Shown here: one piece after another, positions 51,186-63,200 of the stretch
Numbering within the stretch: position 1 is the stretch's first letter
Layout of the letters: each line of letters starts with the position of its first letter
NCBI GenBank assembly: GCA_016716065.1
Contig: JADJXA010000016.1
Coordinates: 51,396 to 115,395, forward strand
Direction of reading: 5' to 3'
From: Candidatus Leptovillus gracilis
GTDB taxonomy: Bacteria > Chloroflexota > Anaerolineae > Promineifilales > Promineifilaceae
Length of the DNA stretch: 64,000 bases
Program-made: the position numbers and the translations under genes
Notes under the pieces: model-generated
Told to the model about the DNA's origin: nothing
Databases searched by the model: none
What the model saw: the letters and a program-made list of their open reading frames with translations, nothing else

Positions 51186-52765
51186 CAGCTTGTCGGAGAA
51201 GATACGTTTCTCCGAACAAAAATGATTTCGGTGTAAACTTTGGGTATGGCAAGAAAATTCAGAACTGCTGATTACGAAAAGACCCTGGACCTGCAAATCA
51301 CCTTGCGCGATGTCCTGCCACCCGACCATTTGGCTCGCTTCATTGTCGCTGTCGTCGCCCAGCTTGATTTGGGATCATGTATAGAAAGTATAGCGAGCAG
51401 GGTGCGCCACCATACGCCCCGGAAGTGATGTTGGGATTGCTGTTCTACAGCTATGCCAGCGGCGTATTCAGTTCGCGCAAGATTGAACGCGCCACCCATG
51501 AGGTGATTCCCTTTCGTTTCATTACCGGTGACATGCACCCCGACCATGACACGATTGCGGCTTTCCGCCAACAATTTCTGGCTGAACTGAAAGAGTTGTT
51601 TGTCCAGATACTGTTGATTGCCCAGGCGATGGGCTATTTGCAATTGGGTAACGTCAGTCTGGATGGCAGCAAAATCCATGCCGATGCGTCCAAGAGCAAA
51701 AGCGGTCAGTTACCAGCGGCTGTTGGCTATCGAAGCCTATCTGCAAGCCGAAGTCGAGGAGTTGTTCACTTTGGCTGAAGTTGCCGATGGAGGACAACTG
51801 CCCGAAGAGATGAACATTCCCGATGAGATTGCCCGACGCCAGCAGCAATTGGCGCGGCTGGCCGAAGCCAAGAAGGTGCTGGAGGAACGCCCAGGCCCGG
51901 TATGAAGCCGAGCAAGCCGAATACGAGGCCAAGATGCAAGCCCAGGCCGAAAAAGACCGACCCACAGGGAAAAAAGCCGCCGGGCAAACCACCGCAGCCA
52001 CCCACTCCAGGACCCAGAGATAAAGACCAGTACAACTTCACCGACCCCGAATCGCGCATCATGAAAAACGCCACCAACAGCGGCTTTGACCAACATTATA
52101 ACGTCCAGGTAGTGGTTGACCATGACAGTCGTCTGGTAGTGGGCAATTGGTTGTGTGACCATACCAACGATAAACAGGCCGCCCTGCCAACTCTCGACAC
52201 CGTACCACCAGTCGTGGGTCAGCCGAAAAAGGTCAATTTGGACACCGGCTATTTCAGCGAAAAACAACATCGCCAGCTTGGAAGCGCGCGGCATTGACCC
52301 TACATCGCCACCGGTCGCAGCCCACACCATCAGGGTTGGCGTGCCTTTCCTGGACAATCCAACCCGCCACCCAATGATGCTTCCGTCAAAGAGCAAATGG
52401 CTTACAAACTACCAGACCACCCTCGGCAAAGCCACCTACCGTTTGCGCAAATCGACGGTTGAACCGGTTATCGGTATCATCAAGGAAACCTTGGGTTTCC
52501 GTCAGTTTTCTCTGCGAGGCCTGGTTGCTGCCGGTGGCGAATGGACATTGGTTTGTCTGGCTTACAACTTGAAACGATTGCATACCTTGCAGCTTGCTTG
52601 ACGGAGCTGTTATTGCCCCCTGCCTGATGCCCGAAAACGGGCTGTAAAACCGTGCAAAATTCATGGTAATGAGGCCAATATGAGTTGCAAACTGCTTGTC
52701 TTGATGCTTTGAAATCGTTATTTGTCTATCATCGGGCCTTCAGAAGATATTTTTCCGACAGCCTG
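51186..52765 (+). mobile_element. IS1182-like insertion sequence (about 1.58 kb), decayed
   Basis: Terminal inverted repeats CAGCTTGTCGGAGAA (left) and CAGGCTGTCGGAAAA (right, complement). A CTAG direct repeat flanks it at 51182-51185 and 52766-52769. It contains one transposase gene on the plus strand with multiple frameshifts. It sits between an ABC exporter ATPase and its permease, both on the minus strand, splitting a likely operon. It contains no ACGGCCGT site. Confidence 0.85.
51246..52601 (+). pseudogene. IS1182-like DDE transposase, multiple frameshifts
   Basis: Reading across frames recovers the family layout. N-terminal: MARKFRTADYEKTLDLQITL. DUF772-type domain: YAPEVMLGLLFYSYASGVFS, then FITGDMHPDHDTIAAFR. 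First Asp: SLDGSKIHADASKSKS. A Glu/Ala-rich linker (ARYEAEQAEYEAKMQAQAEK) follows, then TDPESRIMKN. Second Asp: NLDTGYFSE. C-terminal Glu region: STVEPVIGIIKETLGFRQFS. At least four frame changes (near 51370, 51700, 51895-51905 and 52285) plus stops mean no intact enzyme is encoded as given. Confidence 0.82.
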
Positions 52766-52791
52766 CTAGCTCTAGCTCTAGCTCTCGCTCT
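52766..52791. repeat. TAGCTC/CTCGCT hexamer repeat, right of IS
   Basis: CTAGCTCTAGCTCTAGCTCT then CGCTC. It is the counterpart of the repeat at 51135-51162. The IS target CTAG lies at its left edge. Confidence 0.75.
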
Positions 52792-52804
52792 AACTTCAGG
52801 TTTG

Positions 52805-53716
52805 TCAATCCCTGATTTTACGGCCGGTGAGCACCAGGAATACATCTTCCAGGTTAGCCTGCTCAACGCGCAGGTCCAGGGGGGTCTCGTTGTGGCTGTT
52901 CAGGGCGGCGACGACGTGGCTGAGCAGTGGGCCACGGCCGTATACGGTGATTTGTCGGCCCTGCTGTTCTACCTGACTGACGCCGGGCAACGGCCGTAAC
53001 ACCGTCGCATCAAAGCCATTCTGGCTGGTAAAACATACCCGGCTGCCCGCCTGCAAATTCTGAATGAGCGCCTGCGGCGTGTCATGCGCCACCACCTTAC
53101 CGCCATCAATGATGAGCAAATGGTCGGCCAATTCCTCGGCCTCTTCCATAAAATGCGTCACCAGAATCACTGTTTTGCCCTGTTGCCGGATGGCGCGCAC
53201 GGCGTCCCAGGTCGCCCGGCGCGCTTGCGGGTCCAGCCCAGTCGTCAGCTCGTCCAGAAAAACCATTTCCGGGTCGTTGAGCAGCGCCAGGGCGATGAAA
53301 AGCCGCTGCTGCTGGCCGCCGGAGAGTTTGCCAAATTGGGCGTTGCGTTTTTCGGCCAGACCCCATGTTTCCAGCAGCGGCTCCCAGGGCACGGAACGGC
53401 CGTAAAACGTGGCAAACAAGGCCAGCGCTTCCCAGACCTTGATGCGATTGGGCAGCGCCGCCTGCTGCAACTGAATGCCGATGCGCTGCTTTAATTCGCG
53501 GCCCTGTGTCTGTGGGTTCAGACCTAACACCCGAATCTCGCCGCTGTCCGGCCGACGCAGGCCAATGACCGATTCCACCATCGTGGTTTTACCGGCCCCA
53601 TTTGGGCCAACGATGCCAAAAATTTCGCCCGGCTGCACGGTGAAGGAGATGTCGTCAACGGCCGTTACCGCCCCATACGCCTTCCGTATATGCTGCACAT
53701 CTATCACATTTGTCAT
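52805..53716 (-). CDS. ABC exporter ATP-binding protein
   Basis: A 303-aa ATPase starting MTNVIDVQHIRKAYG with GAGGTG upstream; an in-frame start at 53749 falls within the MITE and is rejected. Walker A GPNGAGKTT (~38-46), signature LSGGQQQRL (~133), Walker B MVFLDELTTGLD, H-loop VTHFMEEAEEL, and a C-terminal regulatory tail. It belongs to the drug/lipid exporter (CcmA/DrrA) group. It would pair with the ABC-2 permease across the IS insertion. The MITE copy 3 lies 29 nt upstream and may have altered its promoter. Confidence 0.93.
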   Translation of the reverse strand: MTNVIDVQHIRKAYGAVTAVDDISFTVQPGEIFGIVGPNGAGKTTMVESVIGLRRPDSGEIRVLGLNPQTQGRELKQRIGIQLQQAALPNRIKVWEALALFATFYGRSVPWEPLLETWGLAEKRNAQFGKLSGGQQQRLFIALALLNDPEMVFLDELTTGLDPQARRATWDAVRAIRQQGKTVILVTHFMEEAEELADHLLIIDGGKVVAHDTPQALIQNLQAGSRVCFTSQNGFDATVLRPLPGVSQVEQQGRQITVYGRGPLLSHVVAALNSHNETPLDLRVEQANLEDVFLVLTGRKIRD

Positions 53717-53744
53717 GGGTACACCTCTAAATTCTGAATAAACC

Positions 53745-53951
53745 GGCATGGTTCATCGAGCAAAATATCATCTTTACAAATTTACACGGCATTGTCATGC
53801 TGAGCGGAGTCTTCGGAGCGAAGCATCCCGCTCCCGCCAGAGGAGGGGGATGCTTCGGGGGATGCTTCGGCTTCGCTCAGCACAGGCTCTCAGCATGACG
53901 CGCTTTCTTGCCAAATTTGTAAAGCACATATCGCCTGGAATGAACCATGCC
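53745..53951. mobile_element. MITE, family 1 copy 3 (207 bp)
   Basis: Ends GGCATGGTTCAT and ATGAACCATGCC. The perfect 8-bp target duplication AATAAACC lies at 53737-53744 and 53952-53959. It is longer than the other copies because the core palindrome has an extra GGGGGATGCTTCGG-type duplication around 53846-53885. Same orientation as copy 2. Confidence 0.93.
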
Positions 53952-54205
53952 AATAAACCGCTTTGTCAATATGATTTACAGCATAACAGAGCGGGCTAGA
54001 GTTGTGATCCACCAGACAGTAGATTGTGCGAAGACAAGGGGTTGATTCTGGCGTTAGCCAGATGACGAAAAGAGATCAACCATCTGGTTGACTCCAGTGC
54101 CAGGTATTGTGCTTGAAGAGGAAGCGTCAACTGACGAGGGTTTTCTTGGCTGTGCGTATACAGGAGGGGCACATAGGCCCTATTAAATCAATGCCGTATT
54201 GGGGT

Positions 54206-54237
54206 GTGGGCGGCGTGGGTTCTGGCACGCCGCCCAC
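54206..54237 (-). terminator. hairpin terminator after the giant surface-protein gene
   Basis: GTGGGCGGCGTG / CACGCCGCCCAC, perfect 12-bp GC-rich stem with an 8-nt loop, 6 nt beyond the stop codon on the minus strand. No T tract on that side. The remaining ~250 bp towards the MITE (53952-54205) show no gene. Confidence 0.65.
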
Positions 54238-54243
54238 ATTTGC

Positions 54244-57200
54244 TTATGGCTGCCGCTGGAGAACCGGCAGATAAATAATCCACTCTGTCGGCGGCGGCGG
54301 TTCGGTAGTGGTTTCAACTTCAACCCGCAGCAGCGCCGTTTCACTCACCTGCGCCGCACTGCCCACGGCCGTTCCCGTCAGCACAAAGTCGCCAGTCCCA
54401 TTCGCCTGCACCGTCACCGGAATCATCGCCGCCATGCCCGGCGGCAAGAGGAAGTTGCCCAGTGCGACGGCAAAGGTCAGCCCGGCCCCGCTCAGGTTTA
54501 GCGTCACCGGCACGGCCGTATTGCCCGTGTTCGTCAGCACCAGTGTGTAGCTGGCCACAAAGGTGTTGCTGATGGTCTGGCTGGCGGGCAGCCACGCGGC
54601 CGCCAAACCTTCCTGCGCCGCCAGGGTGAAGGTGGTGCCATCTGTGCCCACAACGGCCGTTTCGCTCACCGAACGCGCCAGCACATCCAACGCATAGGCT
54701 TGGGGCAGCGCCCCCATAAACGGCCCGGCGGTGTACTGCACCACCACCGACGCACCCGCCGCCAGCGTGACCGTATCGCTGCTAAACGCGCCACCTGCGC
54801 CCACCGGCAGGCCCGCCGCCGTCAGAGCAAAGGTATCGCTATTCTGGCCGGTGTTGGTCAGGCGCACGTCCCAGCTAAAGCTCTCGTCCGGGTCAATGGT
54901 CACATGTTGGTCGAGGATTTCCACCATCACCCCCCAACCGTTGAGGTCAACCTGCCCCGCCGCTGTGCCACTGACGGCCGTATCCGTCTGCGCCGTCGCC
55001 GTGACGCTGATGGGGTAGCTGCCGAGTACGGCCGTTTCCGCAGGCGTTACCAACAGCGTCAGTTCCGCCACGTTGTAAATGCCCGTAGCGACAAACAGCT
55101 CATCTACCGGCTGGCCGTTGGCTTCAAAACGGCCGTTCCAGCCCCCGGGTAACACACTGTTCAGGTCAAAGGTGTGGGCGCTGCCACCCAGATTTTGCAC
55201 AGTGACGGTGAAGACGGCCGTACCGCCCGGTCCCGCTGCCACCAGCGGCGGCGTCAGCGTCACCACCACCCCTTCCATGCCTGCGCCCTCGATAACGGCC
55301 GTCGCGCTGCCCACAGCTCCGCTCTCCTGGGCGATGGCGTTCACGGTGAAGGGCTGCGCACCCGTGTCGCTGGGCGTGGCTGTGAAGGGCACGTCCAGGC
55401 TGCTGTTGGCCGGAACCGCCACATCAGGCGGCAAAACCAGCAGCGGTATGCCCGCCATGCTCAGGTCGTAGGTGCGTGGCCCGTCTTCCAGATTGGTGAT
55501 GGTCAGGGTATGGCTGATTAGTTGGCCGACGGGGGCGAGATTGCCGTCTACGGCCGTTATCGCCACCAGAACACCCTCCTGCACCCAGGCAGAACCGCCC
55601 AACTGCACCGCGCCGCCGCTGCCATTGCTCACTGACAACACAAAGGGATGCTCCCGCAGTTCGGCGCCATCAGGCACGGTTAAGATGAGGACGGCCATTG
55701 TTTGCCCATTGGCGGGCACGGTCACGTTGGACGGCAGCGATACGCCCCAATCGGCAGGCAGGCCAGCGGCATCGAGGCTGTAATTGTCGGGGGTCGCCGC
55801 CGGATTATAGAGGGTAATGGTGTAGCTGATGGTTTGGCCGGGCACGGCCGTTTGTGCGCCCGGCGTCATTTCAGCAATCACCGCGCCTGTTACAAAGAGG
55901 GGCGGCAGGGTCAGGCTGTTTTGGCCGCCGGGCAGGGTATAGGTCACCCATGCCCCCTGCGCCACCTGGCGCACCTCGCCCGGCTGTAGGTCGGCCACCT
56001 GCGAATCCAGGGTGATTGTGACAATCGGCTGATACCATTCCTGGCGGTAGCTGAAGGTGTAGGTGGGTGGGGTAACGGCCGTTGGCGTCAGTGAAATGGT
56101 CGGTGTGAGGACTGTGATCTGGTCAATCCCGGCGGTGTAGTGAACGTTGATGCTGTAGGCGGGCGCCGGATTGCGCTCCGGCGTTTGCGTGCGGTAGGTG
56201 TTGTGCAATTGCCAACTGTTCGGCTGGGTGAACGGAATGCTCCAGTCATCATTGATGTTGGTGACGTGGTAATTGTGCTGGTTCCACACCGGGCGCGAAT
56301 CCACCCAATGGCCCACATGGCTGATAACAAAAATGCCTTGCCGCCCCGCCACAACCACGTCGGCCACACCGTCGCCATCTACATCGCCCATTGAGGGGTA
56401 ATCCATAATCGTGCCGGAGCGGGTGAACGGTTCGTTGAACAGCCGCTTGCCATCGGAGCCACGAATCACCAAAAAGCCATCGCCCAGCCCGTTCCACAGA
56501 ATTTCCCAAACGCCATTACCGGTCAAATCTTGCGCAGCTACGCCAGAGGCGGAGGCGCTGGCATCGGCTACGGTTTGCTGCCAAACCAGCGAGCCGTCTT
56601 TGGTCAGCACCATCAGCATATGGTCGAAGACAAGGAAACCGGCGTTAATGGCGGAGGCGGTGACGATATTCGGCTGCCCATCGCCGGTGACATCGGCGAT
56701 GGTGATAGGGCTGGGACGGAAGTGGCTGTCGCTGCCGGTGTAGTACGACCAGAGCAGGGAGCCATCCGCGTTGAGCGCCTCCACGCGATGACCCCAGTTG
56801 ATGATGATTTCCGGCTGCCCATCGCCCGTCAGGTCGGCGACGGCCGGCGAGCCGAAGACGCCGCTGCGGAGGGTGGTTTGGGTCAGGGTGTAGCTCCAGG
56901 CGATTTCCAGGCCGTTCAACACATCGTAGTCATACAGGTTGAGGGTATGACCCTGGGCAGAGATGATTTCCAGCGTGCCATCGCCAGTGATGTCGGCCAG
57001 CACAGGTACGCTGGGCCAACGGCCGATAGGGTCGCTGTCCAGAATGTTGCCCAGGTGGTCGAGGACATAGAGCGCATCCTCCGAAGCGGCGATGACGATT
57101 TCCGGGTCGGCGTCGTTGTCCAGGTTGCCCAGGGTCGGGCCACCCCAGCCAAAACTACCGCCACTATCACCGGTGTGGGCCTGGATGGCCGGCTCTTGCC

Positions 57201-60200
57201 AGAGAACGACGCCATCATGGCGGAAGGCGAAGAGACCGTTGTCGCCGCTGATGATGATTTCGGCATTGCCGTCGCCGTCCAGATCGCCCAGGGCTGGTTC
57301 GGCGGCCTGGCCTACCAGATCAGATGTCCAGAGGATGGGTGTGCCATCGCCGGTGTCTTGCCCGTCGCCACGGTAGACATAGAGACGGCCGTTGAGCGAC
57401 GGCGCAACCAACTCGACCACCCCATCGCCGTTCAGGTCGCCAATGCCGATGGTGCTGACGAAACCGGTTAATGAATAGGGGGGCAGCAGTTCGGTGGCCG
57501 AGTCGTCGTGCCAGGTGACTTGCGGCGTGTAGCTGTAGAAGCCGTCGGGGTTGACCTGGAAGGCGTCTACGCGGCCAAAGTTGCGGGTATGGATTTGCAC
57601 GGTGTGTGGCCCATCGCCCAAATTGGGGAAGTGGAATGTGGCCGGCTGGTCGGAATATTCGGCGGTCATATCGAGTATGCCCATCGGTTGGCCGTCAATG
57701 GCCACATGCAGCGTGGCCCCAGTGCGATTAAAACCGAGCAGGGTCAGGTCGCTGCCGACAAAGGTAAACCACATGTTGGGGTTGGCGTTGGGCAGCCCCA
57801 TGGACAGGTAATCTCCCTCGTGGGCGTATTGATTTTCCGCCCGGCTCCACCAATCTCTGTTGCTGAAGTAAAAACGGCCGTTGCTCTCTTCCAGGTTGGC
57901 GTTGGTCCAGCCGTCGCCGGTTGTTTGGCCGTCCCAGATATCTATGAAGTCGGGGCGGAGGCTGCCGGAAACGGCCGTGACCGAAATCGTATGTGCGCCA
58001 CTAATCAGGTCATCGTAGTAGATGCTGGTAATATCCCCCTCACCGACCGAGGTATCAAACATGCCGCGCGAAACGCCATCAATGAAGATTTCTACCACGC
58101 CTCCCGTGCTGAAACCGACGCCAACCCATGTCCCGGCAAAGTCAAGAGAGAATGTATGACCGACTGTGGAGGTGTTGGCATTGTACGTACCACTGCCCCG
58201 ATTGATGCTGCTTTGCGTTCCCCAACTCTGGGGCATGGTGTGGTACGGGTAGCCGTTGTAGCGCAGGTCGGGATGGTCTTCTTCCAGGCGGATGATGCCG
58301 CTGACGGTAGGCGGTGTATAAGGTACGCCGGTGGCGGGGGTGGTAAAAGCGTCCAGGGTCACGCTGCTGCGATAGCTGCGCACCTCCAAGACGTGAGGGC
58401 CGTCGCCAAAGCCATCGAAGGAGAAGGCGCGGGGGCCAGGCAGGAGGCTGTACATATCAAACAGTCCCAGCGCTTCCCCGTCCACGCTCAGCCTGATGGT
58501 GTGGTAGCTACTGCGTGACCAGCCATGGAAGGTGATGGAGTCGCCAGTGAAGGGGATCCAGGCGGTGGCGTTGTTGCTGCCGGCGTTGGCAAAAGTGCCA
58601 CCGCTGGCGGCGGCATCCATCGTTTGTCCCCAAGCGGCGCTGTAGAACAGCCGGGCATCCGTCTCCTCAAAAGCGCCGTCGGGCAAGGGCTGACCATCCC
58701 ACACGTCGAAAAAGTCCAGATGGATACGGCTGCCGGTGGCATTGGGATGGCGTGTACCCAAGACGGTGATGGTGATGGTATGCGCTCCCGCGCCTAACTG
58801 ATCAAAGTAATAGCTGCTCGTGTCGTCCTCGCGGCTGTACAGGTCTATTTCGGCAACAAGATTGCCATCAATAGCGATTTCCGCCTGACCGCTTAACCGA
58901 TCGGTGGCAAAGCCAACGCCGACCCAACTGCCCACAAAATCGAAGCTGATGGTGTCTCCGGCGGTGGCAGAGTAGATGTATTGGCCGTCGCTGGCGCGGT
59001 TGCTGAAGATGCTGCTGATCCGCGACCAGCTTTGCGCTGTTTGGGGGTAGGGAGCGTCGTTGTAACGGAGGGCGGGATGGTCTTCCTCGTAACGGGTGAC
59101 GCCGCTGATCGGCGGGTTGGGGTCAATGAAGGGGCCAATGCCCGGCGTGGTGAGGGCATCGAGGGTGGTTTGGCCGCGATAGCTGATGAGTTGCAGGCTG
59201 TGGGGGCCGGGGCCAAAGCCATCGTAGCTAAAGGTACGGGTAACGGCGCTGGTTAAGGCGTTGGGGTGAAAGAGGTTGACGGTGTCCAGATATTCCCCGT
59301 CTACGAATAGCTGCGTCCAGTTGCCCTGGTTGTAAGCGAGCGCGTGGTAGGTGAAGCTGTCCCCGGCGAAGTGGAACCAGGCGCTGCCATTGTTGTGGCG
59401 GATGAGGCTGCCGCCGCTGGCGTTGGCGTTATTTTCGGTTACCCAACCGTCAGTGTAAAAGAAACGGCCGTGATCCTGCTCAAATGTCCCGTCATCCAGC
59501 CCCGTCCCATCGCCGAATTCGATGAAATCTAGCTGGACGCGGCTGCCGCTGGAGAACGGGTTGCGACTGCCCAGAACGGTGACGCTGACGGTGTGGCTGG
59601 CGTTGGTGAGATTGCTGAAGAAGTGGGAAACGGCCGTATCCTCCAGCCGGTACAGGTCTATGACTCCCTGGCTTTGGCCGTCAATAAAGAGTTCCGCGTA
59701 ACCGCCAAACCGATCGGCAAAGAAGCCGAGGTTGAGCCAACTTCCACTGAAATCAAAGGTGATGGTGTCGTTGGCGGTGGCGGAGCGGATGTATTGGTTG
59801 TCGCTGGCTCCGGTAACGCTGAAGCGGCTCCAGCTTTGGGCGGTTTGGGGGTAGGGTACACCGTTGTACAGAATGGCCGGGTGATCTTCTTCGTAGCGGT
59901 TGATGCTGCCAGGCGCGGGATTGGGGTCCGCGAAGGGAGGGACGCCGGGCGTTTGTAAGGCGTCGAAGGTGGTTGTGTTGCGATAGCTGTTGATTTGCAG
60001 GATGTGGCCGCCGGCCCCGAACCCTTCATAGCTGAAGATGCGGGTGATGGCATTGTTGGCGTTGTTGGGATGGGTGAGGTCTACCGTGGTCAGGTAAGCG
60101 CCATCCACAAAAAGCTGTGCCCTGCCGCCGCTGCTGTAGGCGAGGGCGTGGTAGGTGAAGCTGTCGCCGTCGAAGGGAAGCCAGACGGTGGCGGCAGTGG

Positions 60201-63200
60201 CGCGCATGTAGCTGCCGCCGCTGGCGGTGGCGTAAGCCACATCGGTCCAGCCGTCGCTGCGCAGCACGCGCACGGCCGTTTCTTCAAACGTGCCATCGCC
60301 CAACGGCACGCTGTCCCAATAATCAATGTAATCGAGCTGCACCCGCGTGCCCACGGAGAGGGGATTGCTGCTGCCAGTTACCGTCAGGGTGACGGTGTGC
60401 GGCCCCGCGCCCAGGTTGGGGAAGACAAAGCTGATGGGGGTGTTGTCTTCATTGCGGTACAGGTCGAACGTGCCCTGGCTGCTGCCGTTGATGGCAACTT
60501 CCACATAGCCGCCAAAGTTGCTGCCCATGAAGCCGAGGTTGAGCCAGTCGCCGTCGAAGGTGTAAACGGCCGTGCTGCCCACCACCCCGTTGCGCCAATA
60601 GCTGCCGCCGCTGGCCCTGGTTTGGTTAAAGCTGCTCCAGGAACCGGTGAAGCTGATGGCCGGGTCATCTTGTTCGATGCGGAAATAGGAATCGTTAATG
60701 GTGAATAGGGCCTGGTCACTGGTGAATGGTTCGGCGTCTCCCGATTCGGCATTGTCAGTTGCCAAGGGATCGTTGTCCACTGGTAACTCTTCGACCGGGG
60801 TGTAGGTTAACGGCCGGATAATCTCCTCAGTCGTTGGGGGTAGCGGAGCGTCTGAGGGTGTCAATTCGGGCTGCCACACAGGGCCAACGGCCGTGGCCTC
60901 GCTGGCATTGACCATTGACGATTGACCATTAGCAATTGACCATTCTTCTCGATCCACATTCCAATAAGGCGCGTCATAAATCGTGCGCCCGGCAAACTGG
61001 CCGCTGTTCACGGTTAACTGTCCACTATTGATCGTTGTGGTGATAAGGGTCGTCACCGTCACTGTGCCCGGCGGTACAATTTGCGGCGTGCTGCTCATCT
61101 GCGCCGTCAGGCTTTGCCCCACGCCCAGATAGCCGTAGCCGGAACCATCGGGCACCAGGACGCTGCTTTCGTCCCGCAGGTTGACGGTGATGGTGTAGAC
61201 GCCTTCCGCCCAGCCGGAGGTGTCTAACGTGCCCAGTTCGTAGGTGCGGGGATTGCCGGACAGCAGGTTGAGGGTGGGATTGAGGCTGGTTTGTGGGCTG
61301 CCGTCGGGGGCGATTACGGCCGTATCGGCTACCACATTCCGCGCTACATTGGCAATGTTGGCAATTTCCACGCTGAGGGTGGTGGAGCTAACCCCCACAT
61401 CCACAAAGGGCGGGTCGGCGGTAACGGCCGTTACCTGCACAAAGCGGTCTACCACATTCAGCCGCGCCTGCGAGCCGGGATTGATGAACAAATCCACGTC
61501 GGGGCCGGTGGGCACGGCCACGGCGTTGAGCAGGTGGTAGCCATCAGGCGGTGTGGCGACCGATACGGGCAGGGTGGTCGTTTGCCCGGCGGGGAGCGTG
61601 ATGTTTTGCGTGGTTTCCCCTGTGGGCAGCGAAAGCGTCAGGGCGTAGGTGGTTGCCACCGTGCCCAGATTGGTCAATTCGAGATCATAGCTGGCGCTGT
61701 CGCCAGAGAGGATGGCGTCGCTGTACGGATTCCAGCGCAGGCGCGGCCGATGCTCTTCGACCTCGCACACCTGATCGCCCAGGCTGGTAACGGCCGTCGC
61801 CAGCTCATCCAGCGCCAGCAAAATGGCGGCGTTGTCGCTCTGGTTGGCTAGATTCGCGGCGGCGGCAGAGACGCTGGCGGCGGCGGTGGTGTAAAGGATA
61901 CGCGAGCCATTGTGCGCCACGGCTTGCGCCGCCGCCACCACATTGTCGCGCAGCGGCAGGGGGCAGTCGCCCAATTCGCACCACGCTTCCAGCTCTTGCA
62001 CGGCCAAACCCAAACTTTGCACGCTGGCGGAATAACCGGCATGTCCCGCTGTGCAGCTTCCCGCTTGCAGAATTTGCCCCGTGCGCTGGCTGGTGACTTG
62101 CACAATGAGCGTGGCCGTCTGCGTATAAACGCCGCCGGGCGCGGGGCTGTCCAGGAAGAGGGGATAGATGGAGCCAATGGGGGCGTTGGTTGTGCCGACA
62201 GTGACGGTTTGGTTGGCCGTCGCGCCGGGAGCAAGCGCCGTCACGTTGTTGAGGGGCGAAACGACATCCAGGGCGGCAAAGTTGCTGCGGGCGCTGAGGG
62301 GGAAATCCCCGGCGGCGTTGCCCACGTTGGTCAGGTTGAGGGAGATGTCGGCAACGGCCGTGCTGGTGAGGTAGAGGAGGGGTGGCTGCACGGCGACGTA
62401 GTTGAAAGACACGGCGGGCATGGTGAAGGGGATGGTGGCGCTTTGTTGGGCAGTGGTGTCGGAAACGGCCGTGACCTGAATGGTGTGGCTGGTTCCGGGG
62501 GCGGGCAGTTGGCCGCCTGGCGGGTTCACGTAGAGGCCGAGGTAGCCGGTTTCGCCGGGTGGCAAGGTCAGGCTGCTGCTGGTTTCACCCGGCGTCCGGT
62601 TGGCGAGCAGCGTCCAGCCAACGGGCAGGCCGCTGACGGTGAAGTTGCAGGTGTGAGGGGCGTTGGCGGTGTTGGTGAGGAGGATGGTGTAGGCCGCGCC
62701 GGGAATTTGCGCCTGACCGCTGTTGGTATTGCCGGGGCGCAGGTCGTCGGCCAACACGCTGCCCATGGGGATGGTGGTCAGGGGATCGGGCTGCACGGTT
62801 AGCGAGAAGCCGTCGAAGGGCTGAATGGTGATGGTGTGGTCGGCCGTTTGGCAGACGGAGGGCGCACTGGCCGGGCAGGCGGTAACAGAGACGGCATACT
62901 CACCCACAGGTGCGCCGGGCGCGGGGGTGATGGTCGCCTGGCTGCCATTCATTGCGGCCGTCCAGCCAGCGGGGGCGGTGACGGCGACGGCGAAGCTGTT
63001 GTTGAAGTTGCTGGCGATGGCGGGGGTGAAGGTAACGGCCGTATCCGGCGTGGTTGTGTTGGCGGCAGGGTTCGTGGAAAGGGTGAAGAGGACGGCCGTG
63101 CCGTTTAGCGTCACCTGCTGCGTGGCGCTGCCATTATCGCTGATGTTCACATTGCCGCTGTAGCCGGTCACGCCCAACCCGGCAGCGGTATTGAGCGGTT

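Noticed and set aside
57508..58518. A 336-aa plus-strand open frame, and others in 54.2-63.9 kb
   Set aside because: All are antisense to the giant surface protein, whose FG-GAP and repeat modules are unmistakable; the GC-rich third positions keep the opposite strand open.
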